DNA from: Methylobacterium goesingense
GTDB taxonomy: Bacteria; Pseudomonadota; Alphaproteobacteria; Rhizobiales; Beijerinckiaceae
Direction of reading: 5' to 3'
Assembly: GCF_022179225.1 (NCBI RefSeq)
Contig: NZ_BPQL01000029.1
Span: 1-60,676 of the forward strand
DNA length: 60,676 nt
Part shown: positions 52,917-60,676 of the stretch, piece by piece
Layout: each line of letters starts with the position of its first letter
How positions within the stretch are numbered: position 1 is the stretch's first letter
Made by a program: the position numbers and the translations under genes
The notes under the pieces: model-generated
What the model was told of the DNA's origin: nothing
The model's database searches: none
The model's input: only the letters and a program-made list of their open reading frames with translations

Positions 52917-55900
52917 TCACGCGTGCTCGGCCTGGGCCACGGCCCGGACGGCCGCGTCCGAGGGAACCGCCGCCGGCACCCGGCGCGAGAACAGCGCGAT
53001 CAGGATCGGGACCACCACCAGGATGAGGTTGGGCGCCAGCAGGATGCCGCCCACGACCACGAGGGCCAGCGGCTTCTGCACCTGCGAGCCGATGCCGGTG
53101 GAGATCGCCGCCGGCAGCAGGCCGACGCAGGCGGCCACACAGGTCATCATCACCGGGCGCATGCGCACGTTGGCGGCGTGCCAGACCGCGTCCGCCCGGG
53201 CCCAGCCCTCGTCGAGGAGCTGGTTGTAGTAGGAGAGCAGGATCACGCCCTCCATGGTGGAGATGCCGAAGAGGGCGATGAAGCCGATCGCGGCCGAGAT
53301 CGAGAACGGCGTCAGGGTCAGGACGAGGGCAAAGATGCCGCCGATCATCGCCATCGGGATGACGCTGAGCGTCAGCGCCATGTCGGTGACGGAGTTGAAG
53401 TTCACGTAGAGCAGCAGGGCGATCAGCGCGATGGTCACCGGCACCACGATGGTCAGGCGCTGCACGGCGTCCTGAAGGTTCGTGAATTGCCCGACCCATT
53501 CGAGGTGGAACCCGGCCGGCAGGGTCACCTCGCGGGCGATGCGATCCTGGGCTTCGAGGACCGCACCACCCAGATCACGCCCGCGTACCGAAAACTTCAC
53601 CGGGATGTAGCGCTCCTGGTTCTCGCGGTAGATGAAGGCCGCGCCGGAGACGAGCTCCACGGTGGCGATCTCGGAGAGCGGCACCTGAACCACGCCGCCG
53701 GCCGGGTTGGCCGCCCCGATGGTGATGTTGCGGATGGTCTCGAGGCTGCGGCGGTACTGGGGCGCGAGGCGCACCCGCATGGGGAAGTGCCGGTCCGAGC
53801 CGTACTCGTAGAGGTCGCCCGCGGTCTGGCCGCCGATGGCAGCCTGGACGGTGGTGTTCACATCGCCCGGCGACAGGCCGTAGCGGGCGGCCTTGCGCCG
53901 GTCGATGTCGATCCGCACGGTCGGCTGGCCGAGGGAGGCGAAGACCGCCAGATCCGCGATGCCCGGCACCGTCGACAGGGTGGCCTTGATGGCTTCGGCG
54001 GTCTTGGTCAGGTCGTTGAGGTCGTTGCCGTAGATCTTGACGGAGTTCTCGCCCTTCACGCCGGAGGCCGCCTCCTGGACGTTGTCCTCGATGTACTGGG
54101 AGAAGTTGAACTCGATGCCGGGGAAGGCCTCGTCGAGCTTGGCCGAGAGGTCGCGCACCAGCGTCTCCTTGTCGAGGCCCTTGCGCCAGGTGTCGAAGGG
54201 CTTCAGGGGCGCCAGGATCTCGACGTTGAAGAAGCCGGTGGCGTCGGTGCCGTCGTCCGGGCGGCCCTGGTGCGACAGCACGGTGACCACCTCCGGTACT
54301 TCGGCAATGATCTTGCGCAGGCGCTCCACGTAGGCGTTGCCGGCCTCCAGCGAGATCGAGGCCGGCATGGTGCCGCGGATGTAGAGGTTGCCCTCCTCGA
54401 GCTTGGGCAAAAATTCGAGGCCCAGCGTCCGTGCGGCGATGCCCGAGGCGCCGAGAAGCGCCGCGAGGACGAGGAGCGACAGCACCTTGTTGCGCAGGCC
54501 GAAGCGCAGGATCAGCACGTGGCCGAAGCGCAGCAGGCGCACGATCAGGGTGTCGCGCTCCTCCACGTGCTTGGGCAGGATCAGCGCCGAGAGCGCGGGC
54601 GAGACCGTGAAGGTGGCGATGAGCCCGCCGAGCAGCGCGTAGGCGTAGGTCTTGGCCATGGGGCCGAAGATGTGGCCCTCGACGCCGGTCAGCGTGAAGA
54701 GCGGCAGGAAGCCCACGATGATGATCGTGGCCGAGAAGAAGATCGCCCGGTTCACCTCCGCGCCCGCGATGGCGATGGTGCCGAGGCGCCCCGTCAGTCC
54801 GCCCGGCGGTGCCTCGCCGCCGCCGTGCTCCGGCTCGGCCAGGTGCCGGAACACGTTCTCCACCATGATCACGGTGGCGTCGACGATCAGGCCGAAATCG
54901 ATGGCGCCCAGGGAGAGGAGGTTCGCCGAATCCCCGCGCAGGACCAGGATCAGGATGGCGAAGCCGAGCGCGAAGGGAATCGTCGCCGCCACGATGACGG
55001 CGCTGCGCAGGCTCCCCAAGAACAGCCACTGCACCACGAAGACCAGCACCACGCCGAAGACGAGGTTGTGCATCACCGTGTGGGTCGTGGTGTGGATCAG
55101 CCCGCTGCGGTCGTAGATGCGCTCCACCCGCACGCCCGGGGGCAGGATGCCGCTGGCGTTGACCTTGTCGATCTCGGCGTTGACCAGCTTCAGCGTCGGC
55201 AGGCTCTCGCCGTCCCGGCTCATGAGCACGATGCCTTCGACGATGTCGCTCTGCCCGTCGTGCCCGACGATGCCGAGGCGGGGCGCGTTCGAGACCCGCA
55301 CCTCGGCGACGTCGCGCACCAGCACCGGTACGCCGGCAACCTGGGTCAGCATCGTGTCGCGGATGTCGTCCATGTCGCGGATGAGGCCGATGCCGCGCAC
55401 CACCGCCGATTGCTCGCCCACGTTCAGGGTCTGGCCGCCGACGTTGATGCTGGAATTGTTCAGCGCCGTGACGAGCTGGACCAGGGTCAGCCCTTGCGCC
55501 TGGAGCCGGGTGAGGTCGACGGCGATCTCGTATTCCTTGGTGCGGCCCCCGAAGGCCGTCACGTCGGTGACGCCGGGAATCGCCTTGAACCGGCGCTGCA
55601 GCACCCAGTCCTGCAGGGACTTCAGGTCGGTGGAGGAGTAGCCCGGCGGCCCCGTCACCTTGTAGCGCATGATCTCGCCGACGGGACTCGTGGGGGAGAT
55701 CTGCGGCTGGGCACCGTTGGGAAGCGGCGGCAGCTGCGAGAGGCGGTTGAGCACCCGCTGCAGGGCCTGCTGGTAGGTGAAGTTGTAGTTGAACTGCACC
55801 TTCACGTCCGAGAGCCCGAACAGCGAGATCGTGCGCACCACGGTCGCGTTGGGGATGCCGGCGAGCTGCACCTCCAGGGGGATCGTGATGTAGCGCTCGA

Positions 55901-56078
55901 TCTCGTCGGCCGATTGCCCGGGGTTCTGGGTGATGACGTCGACGAGCGGCGGCACCGGGTCGGGATAGGCCTCGATGTTGAGCTGCGTGTAGCTCGCGTA
56001 GCCCAGCGCCAGCATCACCACGAACAGCAGGAACACCAGCACGCGCTGGCGCAGGGCAAAGACGATCAGGCCGTTCAT
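52917..56078 (-). CDS. Heavy-metal-type RND efflux transporter (CzcA/CusA family)
   Basis: A 1053-residue inner-membrane proton antiporter with 12 predicted helices. The N-terminal NIEAYPDPVPPLVDVITQNP and SLFGLSDVKVQF are HME-family features. Helix 4 reads AIDFGLIVDATVIMVENVFR, keeping the two Asp and the Glu needed for proton relay in CzcA. The usual Gly after the second Asp is Ala here. Substrate (divalent versus monovalent cation) cannot be fixed. The adaptor is upstream and the outer-membrane channel downstream. Confidence 0.95.
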   Translation of the reverse strand: MNGLIVFALRQRVLVFLLFVVMLALGYASYTQLNIEAYPDPVPPLVDVITQNPGQSADEIERYITIPLEVQLAGIPNATVVRTISLFGLSDVKVQFNYNFTYQQALQRVLNRLSQLPPLPNGAQPQISPTSPVGEIMRYKVTGPPGYSSTDLKSLQDWVLQRRFKAIPGVTDVTAFGGRTKEYEIAVDLTRLQAQGLTLVQLVTALNNSSINVGGQTLNVGEQSAVVRGIGLIRDMDDIRDTMLTQVAGVPVLVRDVAEVRVSNAPRLGIVGHDGQSDIVEGIVLMSRDGESLPTLKLVNAEIDKVNASGILPPGVRVERIYDRSGLIHTTTHTVMHNLVFGVVLVFVVQWLFLGSLRSAVIVAATIPFALGFAILILVLRGDSANLLSLGAIDFGLIVDATVIMVENVFRHLAEPEHGGGEAPPGGLTGRLGTIAIAGAEVNRAIFFSATIIIVGFLPLFTLTGVEGHIFGPMAKTYAYALLGGLIATFTVSPALSALILPKHVEERDTLIVRLLRFGHVLILRFGLRNKVLSLLVLAALLGASGIAARTLGLEFLPKLEEGNLYIRGTMPASISLEAGNAYVERLRKIIAEVPEVVTVLSHQGRPDDGTDATGFFNVEILAPLKPFDTWRKGLDKETLVRDLSAKLDEAFPGIEFNFSQYIEDNVQEAASGVKGENSVKIYGNDLNDLTKTAEAIKATLSTVPGIADLAVFASLGQPTVRIDIDRRKAARYGLSPGDVNTTVQAAIGGQTAGDLYEYGSDRHFPMRVRLAPQYRRSLETIRNITIGAANPAGGVVQVPLSEIATVELVSGAAFIYRENQERYIPVKFSVRGRDLGGAVLEAQDRIAREVTLPAGFHLEWVGQFTNLQDAVQRLTIVVPVTIALIALLLYVNFNSVTDMALTLSVIPMAMIGGIFALVLTLTPFSISAAIGFIALFGISTMEGVILLSYYNQLLDEGWARADAVWHAANVRMRPVMMTCVAACVGLLPAAISTGIGSQVQKPLALVVVGGILLAPNLILVVVPILIALFSRRVPAAVPSDAAVRAVAQAEHA

Positions 56079-56169
56079 GGGTGAGACTGGGTCATGACGG
56101 GTTTTCGCCTCGAAAAAAGGTGTCGGCTTCGAAGGGGGATTCGGCCTCGAAGGATGGCGGGCGCCCGCT

Positions 56170-57441
56170 TCAGGACGCCTTGTCGCCGCTGGTGGCCCGA
56201 TCCATGAAGACGGCGCCGCGCGTGACGATCGCCTCGCCGGCCGCGAGGCCGTCGGTCACCTGGGCGAGGCCGCCGACGGTCATGCCGAGGCTGATCGGGC
56301 GGGCCTCGATGGCGCCGTCCGGCCGCGCCACCCAGACATGCGCCTGCGCGCCCTCGTACACGATGGCGGCGGCGGGCACGGCCGGTGCCGTCTGTCCGGG
56401 ACCGGTGAAGATCGTGAAGGCCGCGAACATCTCGGGCTTCAGGATGCCGTCGGGATTCTCGACCTCGCTGCGCACGGCGAGCCGCCGGGTGGCCGGGTCG
56501 AGGCTGGCGGACATGTAGTTCACCCGCCCCTTGAACACGCGCTCGCCGAAGCCCGCCACCGTCGCCTCGATCTCCTGCCCGATCCGGATCCGGGGGATCT
56601 CGCTCTCGCGCACGTTGGCCACCAGCCACACCGTCGAGAGGTCGCCGATCACGAAGACCGGGTCGCTGGAGGCGGAGAGATACTGGCCGAGACCGACCTT
56701 GCGCTGGACGATGGTGCCGGCGATCGGCGCCCGGATCTGGGTTTCCGGGCTCATGGTGCCCTTGCGCTCGTAGGCGGCGATCTCCGCGTCGGTCTTGCCG
56801 AGGAGGCGCAGGCGGTTCTTGACCGCCTCGAGGCCGGCCTCGGCGGTCTTCAGGTCGCTCTGAGCGCCGATCACGTCGTTCTGGGCCGACTGGTAGTCCT
56901 TGAGCGCCACCGCCTTGGCCTGGAACAGCTCCTGCTGGCGGGCCGCGATGGTCTGGTCGAGCTTGAGCAGCGCGGTCGCCTTGGCGAGGGTATTGAGGGC
57001 GGCCTGATAGTCGCTCTGCGCCTGGACCATGTCGGTGGCTTCCAGCGTGAGGAGGACGTCGCCCGCCTTGACCGTGTCGCCCGCCCGCACGAGCACGCGC
57101 GTGACCCGGCCCGCATACGGAGAGGTGACCGGCACGTTGTCGTCGTCGTTGAGGGCGATGCGGCCCTCCGCCGTGCCCTCCGGCCGGAAGCTCGTCGTGC
57201 GGACGGGCTGGATGTCCAGGGCGGCACGCTGGGCGGGGTTCGGCCGGAAGAGCCGTCCCCCGGACGGATCCGGCTGCTGGCCCGCCTCCGCCCCGGCCGT
57301 CTCGGACGCCGAGAGCCGGTCCCGGATCGACGTGGCGATGGCCACGATGGGGCCGGGCCAGATGCTCGCGGCCGCAACCGCGCAGATCAGCAGCCCGAGG
57401 GGAATGACGATCCTGGCCATCGCAGGCGGGGTCCTGTTCAT
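56170..57441 (-). CDS. RND periplasmic adaptor (CzcB/HlyD family)
   Basis: A 423-residue membrane-fusion protein. An N-terminal anchor helix (8-28), then the lipoyl half-motifs (VTSPYAGRVTRVLVRAGDTV and IRAPIAGTIVQRKVGLGQYL) flank a long helical hairpin (about 135-225). The barrel domain has TVWLVANVRESEIPRIRIGQ. It connects the RND pump and the NodT channel. ATGs at 57441 and 57420 are both possible. It is first in the operon; no His-rich metal-binding tail is seen. Confidence 0.93.
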   Translation of the reverse strand: MNRTPPAMARIVIPLGLLICAVAAASIWPGPIVAIATSIRDRLSASETAGAEAGQQPDPSGGRLFRPNPAQRAALDIQPVRTTSFRPEGTAEGRIALNDDDNVPVTSPYAGRVTRVLVRAGDTVKAGDVLLTLEATDMVQAQSDYQAALNTLAKATALLKLDQTIAARQQELFQAKAVALKDYQSAQNDVIGAQSDLKTAEAGLEAVKNRLRLLGKTDAEIAAYERKGTMSPETQIRAPIAGTIVQRKVGLGQYLSASSDPVFVIGDLSTVWLVANVRESEIPRIRIGQEIEATVAGFGERVFKGRVNYMSASLDPATRRLAVRSEVENPDGILKPEMFAAFTIFTGPGQTAPAVPAAAIVYEGAQAHVWVARPDGAIEARPISLGMTVGGLAQVTDGLAAGEAIVTRGAVFMDRATSGDKAS

Positions 57442-57666
57442 CAGGCGCAACTTCGTTCGGGTCTGGGCGTGGATCGTCGTCCGGCGGGGTGCCGGAGCGC
57501 GCGTCATGGTCTCGGCACGAGGCGGAGAGAGCCGGGGCCGGTCAGCCGTCGCGCGAGCCGCGCCGGTGTGCGCCCGCGGATCGGTGCCCCCCGATTCGTG
57601 CGGGACTGGCGTCGGGTCGCACCGCGTCGAATTTGAGGCGCGGGGCGATGCGGCGCTTGGCGCCTC

Positions 57667-57775
57667 ATACGGTTTCCGGGTGATGGCTTCGGTCAGCCTG
57701 TGCGCGATGCGCTCCCTCTCCCGGAAGGGGAGGGGAGCCGCGCCAGAAACCGAACGATTCAGCCGGAAACCGTAT
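57667..57775. repeat. Palindromic intergenic repeat, family B copy 2
   Basis: ATACGGTTTCCGG (57667-57679) and CCGGAAACCGTAT (57763-57775) are a perfect 13-bp inverted repeat bounding a 109-bp element. Inside lies the block shared with 47010-47049 and a CTCCC/GGGAG inner stem. The right arm abuts the stop codon of the SMR gene. Confidence 0.8.
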
Positions 57776-58101
57776 CAGTGGCTCGTCTGTGCGGAGGCCA
57801 GGATTGCGACCCCGACCGCGATCACGCCGATGCCGACGATCATCGTCGGGCTGATCGGCTCGTCGAACAGGAGGGCGCCCCCGAGCGCCGCTCCGACCAT
57901 GCCGACGCCCGCCCAGATCGCGTAGACGACCCCGATCGGCAGCATGTCCATGCTGGTGGACATGAGCCAGAGGGCCGTGCCGTAGCCCAGCGCCACCAGC
58001 ACGGTCGGCCCCGGCTTGGTCAGGCCATCGGCCGCCTTGAGGGCGAGGGTGGCGGTGATCTCGGCGCCGATGGCCAGGGAGAGGATGAGGAACGGGTTCA
58101 C
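57775..58101 (-). CDS. Small multidrug resistance (SMR) transporter
   Basis: A 108-residue protein with four membrane helices. The helix-1 Glu (LAIGAEITATLALKAADG, Glu about 13) is the drug/proton site of EmrE. GVVYAIWAGVGMVGAALGGA and GVAILASA are also typical. The start is a GTG that overlaps the stop of the upstream gene (GTGA). It exports cationic compounds or guanidinium-like metabolites; KAADG and YAIWAG point to the drug-efflux group rather than guanidinium exporters, though not firmly. Confidence 0.9.
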   Translation of the reverse strand: MNPFLILSLAIGAEITATLALKAADGLTKPGPTVLVALGYGTALWLMSTSMDMLPIGVVYAIWAGVGMVGAALGGALLFDEPISPTMIVGIGVIAVGVAILASAQTSH

Positions 58102-59252
58102 GCGATGGCCGTCAGCGCCGCGGGCGCGCTCGGCACGGGGGCCGTGAACATCTCGAGGTCGTCGGCGAACTGCTCGACGATCTCGTCCGAATTGGCGAGG
58201 CAGGTGGCGAGGTAGGCCGGCAGGGACGGCGGCGGCGCGAAGCCTTCCGCCAGGAGGCGCGTGTTGTCGAAGCTGAGGTCGAGGGAGCAGAACGCGTAGT
58301 AGGCCCGGGTCGCGCGCAGCATCGCCTGCTTGAGGGAGCCGTCGAGCCCGAACACCTCCGCGAAGCGGGCGCGCAGGGTGGCGCGGTCGGACAGGTCGAA
58401 GCGGCGGAAGGCCCGCACCCCGTCGGACGGCTCGGCCGCCTCGAAGGCGCCGATGAGATCGCGCCAGGAGGCGCTGGACGCCGCCCCGCCGGAGACATGA
58501 TAGACCCGGTGCGCGAGGTTCGGCTTGAACAGCAGGCCGTGCAGGGTCTCGGCGACCCAGTCCGAGGGCACGATGTCGACCCGGCTCTCGTCGGCGCAGG
58601 GCAGCATGCGCAGGCGGTCGGCGGCGCGGACCACCCACAGGATGCTGGAACTCGGGCCCGCGCCGAGCGTGGAATGGCCCACGACGATGGAAGGTCGGGC
58701 CACCACGACCGGCAGATCGGAGAAGTGCTCGGCGAGCGAGGTCTCGGCCGCCGCCTTCGACACCGTGTAGGCCACGAGGTGGCGGGCATCGGCCGCCGGG
58801 TAGGCGGCCTCTTCCACCCGGTGGGGGGCGTTCGCGCCGCAGATCATCGCGGTGCCGACGTGAAGGAAGCGTTCGAGCCCCGCCATGGCGCGAGCCCGCC
58901 GGGCCAGGGCCAGGGTGCCGTCGTGGTTGGTCCGGTTCACCCGCTCGTCGCCCCACCAGGACGTGTCGGCGGCCAGGTGCAGGATGTGGGTGACGTCGTC
59001 GAGGCGCGGATCCATGTCGAGGTCGGCGCGGGTGAAGTCGCCGGGCACGATCTCGATCTTGCGGGCGAGGCGCTGGGCCGTGAACGGATCGGTGAAGCGG
59101 GCGAGGCGGGCCGCGACGCGCTGCCGGCCCTGATCGACGCTGACGCAGCGCACGAGGCAGACCCACGAAACCGCGTCGTCCCGGTCGAGGGCGTGATGGA
59201 GGACGGCGCCCCCGATGAGACCGGTCGCGCCGGTGAGCAATACGCGTTTCAA
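58098..59252 (-). CDS. NAD-binding extended SDR, thioester-reductase-like
   Basis: A 384-residue protein. KRVLLTGATGLIGGAVLHHA is the cofactor fold; the later parts (RKIEIVPGDFTRADL, ILHLAADTSWWGDERVNRTN, AYTVSKAAAE, VDIVPSDWVAETL) match NAD_binding_4 proteins related to fatty acyl-CoA reductases and carboxylic-acid-reductase R domains. The start is a TTG preceded by AGAGGGGGG; an ATG at 59351 would cover the operator region. The substrate is unknown. It is coupled to the SMR gene. Confidence 0.85.
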   Translation of the reverse strand: MKRVLLTGATGLIGGAVLHHALDRDDAVSWVCLVRCVSVDQGRQRVAARLARFTDPFTAQRLARKIEIVPGDFTRADLDMDPRLDDVTHILHLAADTSWWGDERVNRTNHDGTLALARRARAMAGLERFLHVGTAMICGANAPHRVEEAAYPAADARHLVAYTVSKAAAETSLAEHFSDLPVVVARPSIVVGHSTLGAGPSSSILWVVRAADRLRMLPCADESRVDIVPSDWVAETLHGLLFKPNLAHRVYHVSGGAASSASWRDLIGAFEAAEPSDGVRAFRRFDLSDRATLRARFAEVFGLDGSLKQAMLRATRAYYAFCSLDLSFDNTRLLAEGFAPPPSLPAYLATCLANSDEIVEQFADDLEMFTAPVPSAPAALTAIA

Positions 59253-59343
59253 CTGAGGCCCCCCTCTGGTTTTGAGGGGTATCTGCCAGAAAAAATTAGA
59301 AATAATCCGCGCGGTTGCAGCCAGTTTCGGGATTAAATCCAGG

Positions 59344-59361
59344 TGATGCAAATATGCATCA
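59344..59361. promoter_or_regulatory. Palindromic operator candidate upstream of the SDR-SMR operon
   Basis: TGATGCA-AATA-TGCATCA is a perfect 7-bp-arm palindrome, about 90 bp upstream of the SDR start. The XRE regulator gene at 59510 is a possible cognate. Confidence 0.55.
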
Positions 59362-59509
59362 TCGGCTCACGGATTCGTGTCCGCGCCGCCCCATCCCGCC
59401 TTCGCAAATCGCCGGGCGATCGGCCTTTTTCGCGGGGCATTCTCCGGCTGCAGCCAATCCGGATTCGCGAGCAGGCCGGGTCGGGGCCTGTGGCGTCGCC
59501 AGGGCGCAA

Positions 59510-59719
59510 TCAATCGGATCGCGGTGTCGGGCCTCCGGCGCGGGGATCGTGGGCGAAGAACGTCTCAAGCGCTGCCTGAAGCTGCGGATTGGGCTTCTTC
59601 AGACCCGTGATGAACCGTGAGATGCGCGGCTGATTGATCCCCAGCGTCCAGGCGAGCTGCGCCTGGCTCCAGCCGGAACGATCGAGGAACCGGGAGACGT
59701 CGGCTGGCTGGATCGGCAT
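59510..59719 (-). CDS. XRE-family transcriptional regulator
   Basis: A 69-residue protein that is essentially one helix-turn-helix domain: ADVSRFLDRSGWSQAQLAWT, then LGINQPRISRFITGLKKPNP. Helix 3 is QPRISRFI. The ATG at 59719 begins the domain. It lies upstream of the SDR-SMR pair in the same direction and may regulate it through the palindrome at 59344. Confidence 0.8.
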   Translation of the reverse strand: MPIQPADVSRFLDRSGWSQAQLAWTLGINQPRISRFITGLKKPNPQLQAALETFFAHDPRAGGPTPRSD

Positions 59720-59922
59720 GGCCCCACCCCTTCGATGCGCCATCGTGCGATGCGAGATCGGGGGAAAATTCTATGGGGGATGTGGGTGGTTTCCAGGGCC
59801 GATGATAGCTAATCCCACCGGGTTACTTCAAATTACCGTGATATTGCTGGACGTAGGGATACGTTTCCGAAGCTGCGGCTTAGGTTCCTGAGCGCAACGA
59901 CAATCATCGGAGAGGAAACCCC

Positions 59923-60282
59923 ATGCGGTACATCATGCTCGGCGCGATCGTGGCGGCACTGCTTCCCATGGCGGCGCAGGCCGAGGGCGATGCGGCGGCC
60001 GGCGAGAAGGCCTTCGCGCCCTGCAAGGCCTGCCACGCCTTCGGCAAGAACGGCGTCGGCCCCAACCTCACCGGCGTCGTCGGCCGCAAGGCGGCGTCCG
60101 AGGAGGGCTACACCTACTCGGCTGCGCTGAAGGGCTCGGGCATCACCTGGGACGAGGCCAATCTGCACGAGTGGCTGAAGAACCCGAAGGCCAAGGTGCC
60201 CGGCACCAAGATGGTGTTCGCCGGCTATCCCGACGACAAGAAGATCGACGACGTCATCGCCTATCTCGCCTCGAAGAAGTAG
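59923..60282 (+). CDS. Soluble class I cytochrome c
   Basis: A 119-residue periplasmic electron carrier. The signal peptide ends after AAQA (residue 20). The haem site is CKACH (about 34-38). The axial Met is in PGTKMVFAGY, and VGPNLTGVVGRKA is a typical c2 segment. It could feed electrons to PufC or oxidases. A GGAGAGGAAA ribosome site precedes the ATG. Confidence 0.93.
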   Translation: MRYIMLGAIVAALLPMAAQAEGDAAAGEKAFAPCKACHAFGKNGVGPNLTGVVGRKAASEEGYTYSAALKGSGITWDEANLHEWLKNPKAKVPGTKMVFAGYPDDKKIDDVIAYLASKK

Positions 60283-60555
60283 GCGCTCGTCGCTCCGCCC
60301 CGCCGGCGCGCGGTCGGTCCTTCCCGGAGGGGGAGGCCGGCGGCTCGCGACCGGGGCGGAGTTTCGAGCCCGGCGTGCTTCGCCTGATGGCCAGGGCGAG
60401 CATCTGTCTCGCGGCGGCAACAGCCCCGGCACGGTGTCGTCGTTTGGCGCGCGAACCGATGCTGCCGGCATGGCGCGGAATCCGGAAGGTGCTAGAATCG
60501 CCTCGGTCCTGACGGCCGGGCGATTTGCCCGTGAGCGCGGCCCGGAGCCCCCCTC

Positions 60556-60676
60556 GTGCTGGAAGCGTCTGGACGCCTCGACCTTTCCACCCTCGCGACC
60601 GCTGCCCCGAGCCCTCGCAACAGGCGGTTCGCGACCGTCGTGGCGGTCGCATTCGGGCTCCTCACCCTCGTGCTCG
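60556..60676 (+). CDS. N-terminus of a membrane protein (partial, runs off window)
   Basis: A GTG with a GGAG site opens a frame to the window edge (40 codons). A cytoplasmic lead of about 25 residues (ending PRNRR) is followed by a membrane helix, FATVVAVAFGLLTLVL. This looks like the start of a sensor with an N-terminal membrane array, but too little is visible to decide. Confidence 0.4.
   Translation, partial: MLEASGRLDLSTLATAAPSPRNRRFATVVAVAFGLLTLVL

Noticed and set aside
52806..56084. 1092-codon plus-strand open frame opposite the RND gene
   Set aside because: The minus strand encodes a complete CzcA-type pump. The plus product is His/Gln/Asp-rich low complexity with no motif.

Overview
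The window is GC-rich alphaproteobacterial DNA. A bch/crt/puf photosynthesis cluster, MucR, an L13-S9-argC neighbourhood, a type-2 ArgC and a CzcCBA-type pump point to Hyphomicrobiales, most likely a Methylobacterium/Methylorubrum-type aerobic anoxygenic phototroph. The genus is inferred from gene content, not from a database search.

Region 1 (1 to about 18541) is the integrase-proximal part of a prophage whose other end lies outside the window. From right to left it has a tyrosine integrase next to the 3' half of tRNA-Val(UAC), which marks the right attachment site; a rightward early operon (14241-17215) ending in an AlpA-like excisionase; a CI-type repressor with operators on both sides; a leftward Cro-like gene; a leftward replication block (HTH protein, replication initiator, zinc-finger primase fragment, Toprim-helicase); a phage NusG-like protein with an arginine-rich N-terminus; an accessory (moron) block of lower G+C (2403-7640), mostly on the opposite strand; and terminase small and large subunits running off the left edge.

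Region 2 (18542-22978) is chromosomal: a small membrane ORF, an FkbM methyltransferase, a 1-kb gap, aroC and a ribB with a degenerate RibA domain. Region 3 (22981-36651) is the photosynthesis superoperon: crtCD leftward, then crtEF-bchCXYZ-pufQBALMC rightward. TGT-N12-ACA boxes of the PpsR/CrtJ type lie between crtD and crtE and before bchC. The products make spheroidene-type carotenoids, convert chlorin to bacteriochlorin, and build LH1, the reaction centre and its tetrahaem cytochrome.

Region 4 (36652-40985) is an insertion-prone strip: a complete IS1182-like element with terminal repeats and a 4-bp target duplication, an AAC(6')-like acetyltransferase, an APH(6)-like kinase and a small lipoprotein. 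Region 5 (40986-60676) holds an SDR/AraC/NAD-binding trio, rplM-rpsI with promoter and leader hairpin, argC, a MucR homologue lacking zinc ligands, a CNNM/CorC-type membrane protein, a ferritin-like DUF892 protein, a heavy-metal RND efflux operon, a reductase-SMR pair, an XRE regulator, a soluble cytochrome c and the first codons of a membrane protein. Palindromic intergenic repeats recur in regions 4 and 5.

The most unusual material is in the prophage: the symmetric repressor-operator switch with an apparently uncleavable repressor, the NusG-like antiterminator candidate, the split primase-helicase and the coupled accessory cassette of unknown function.
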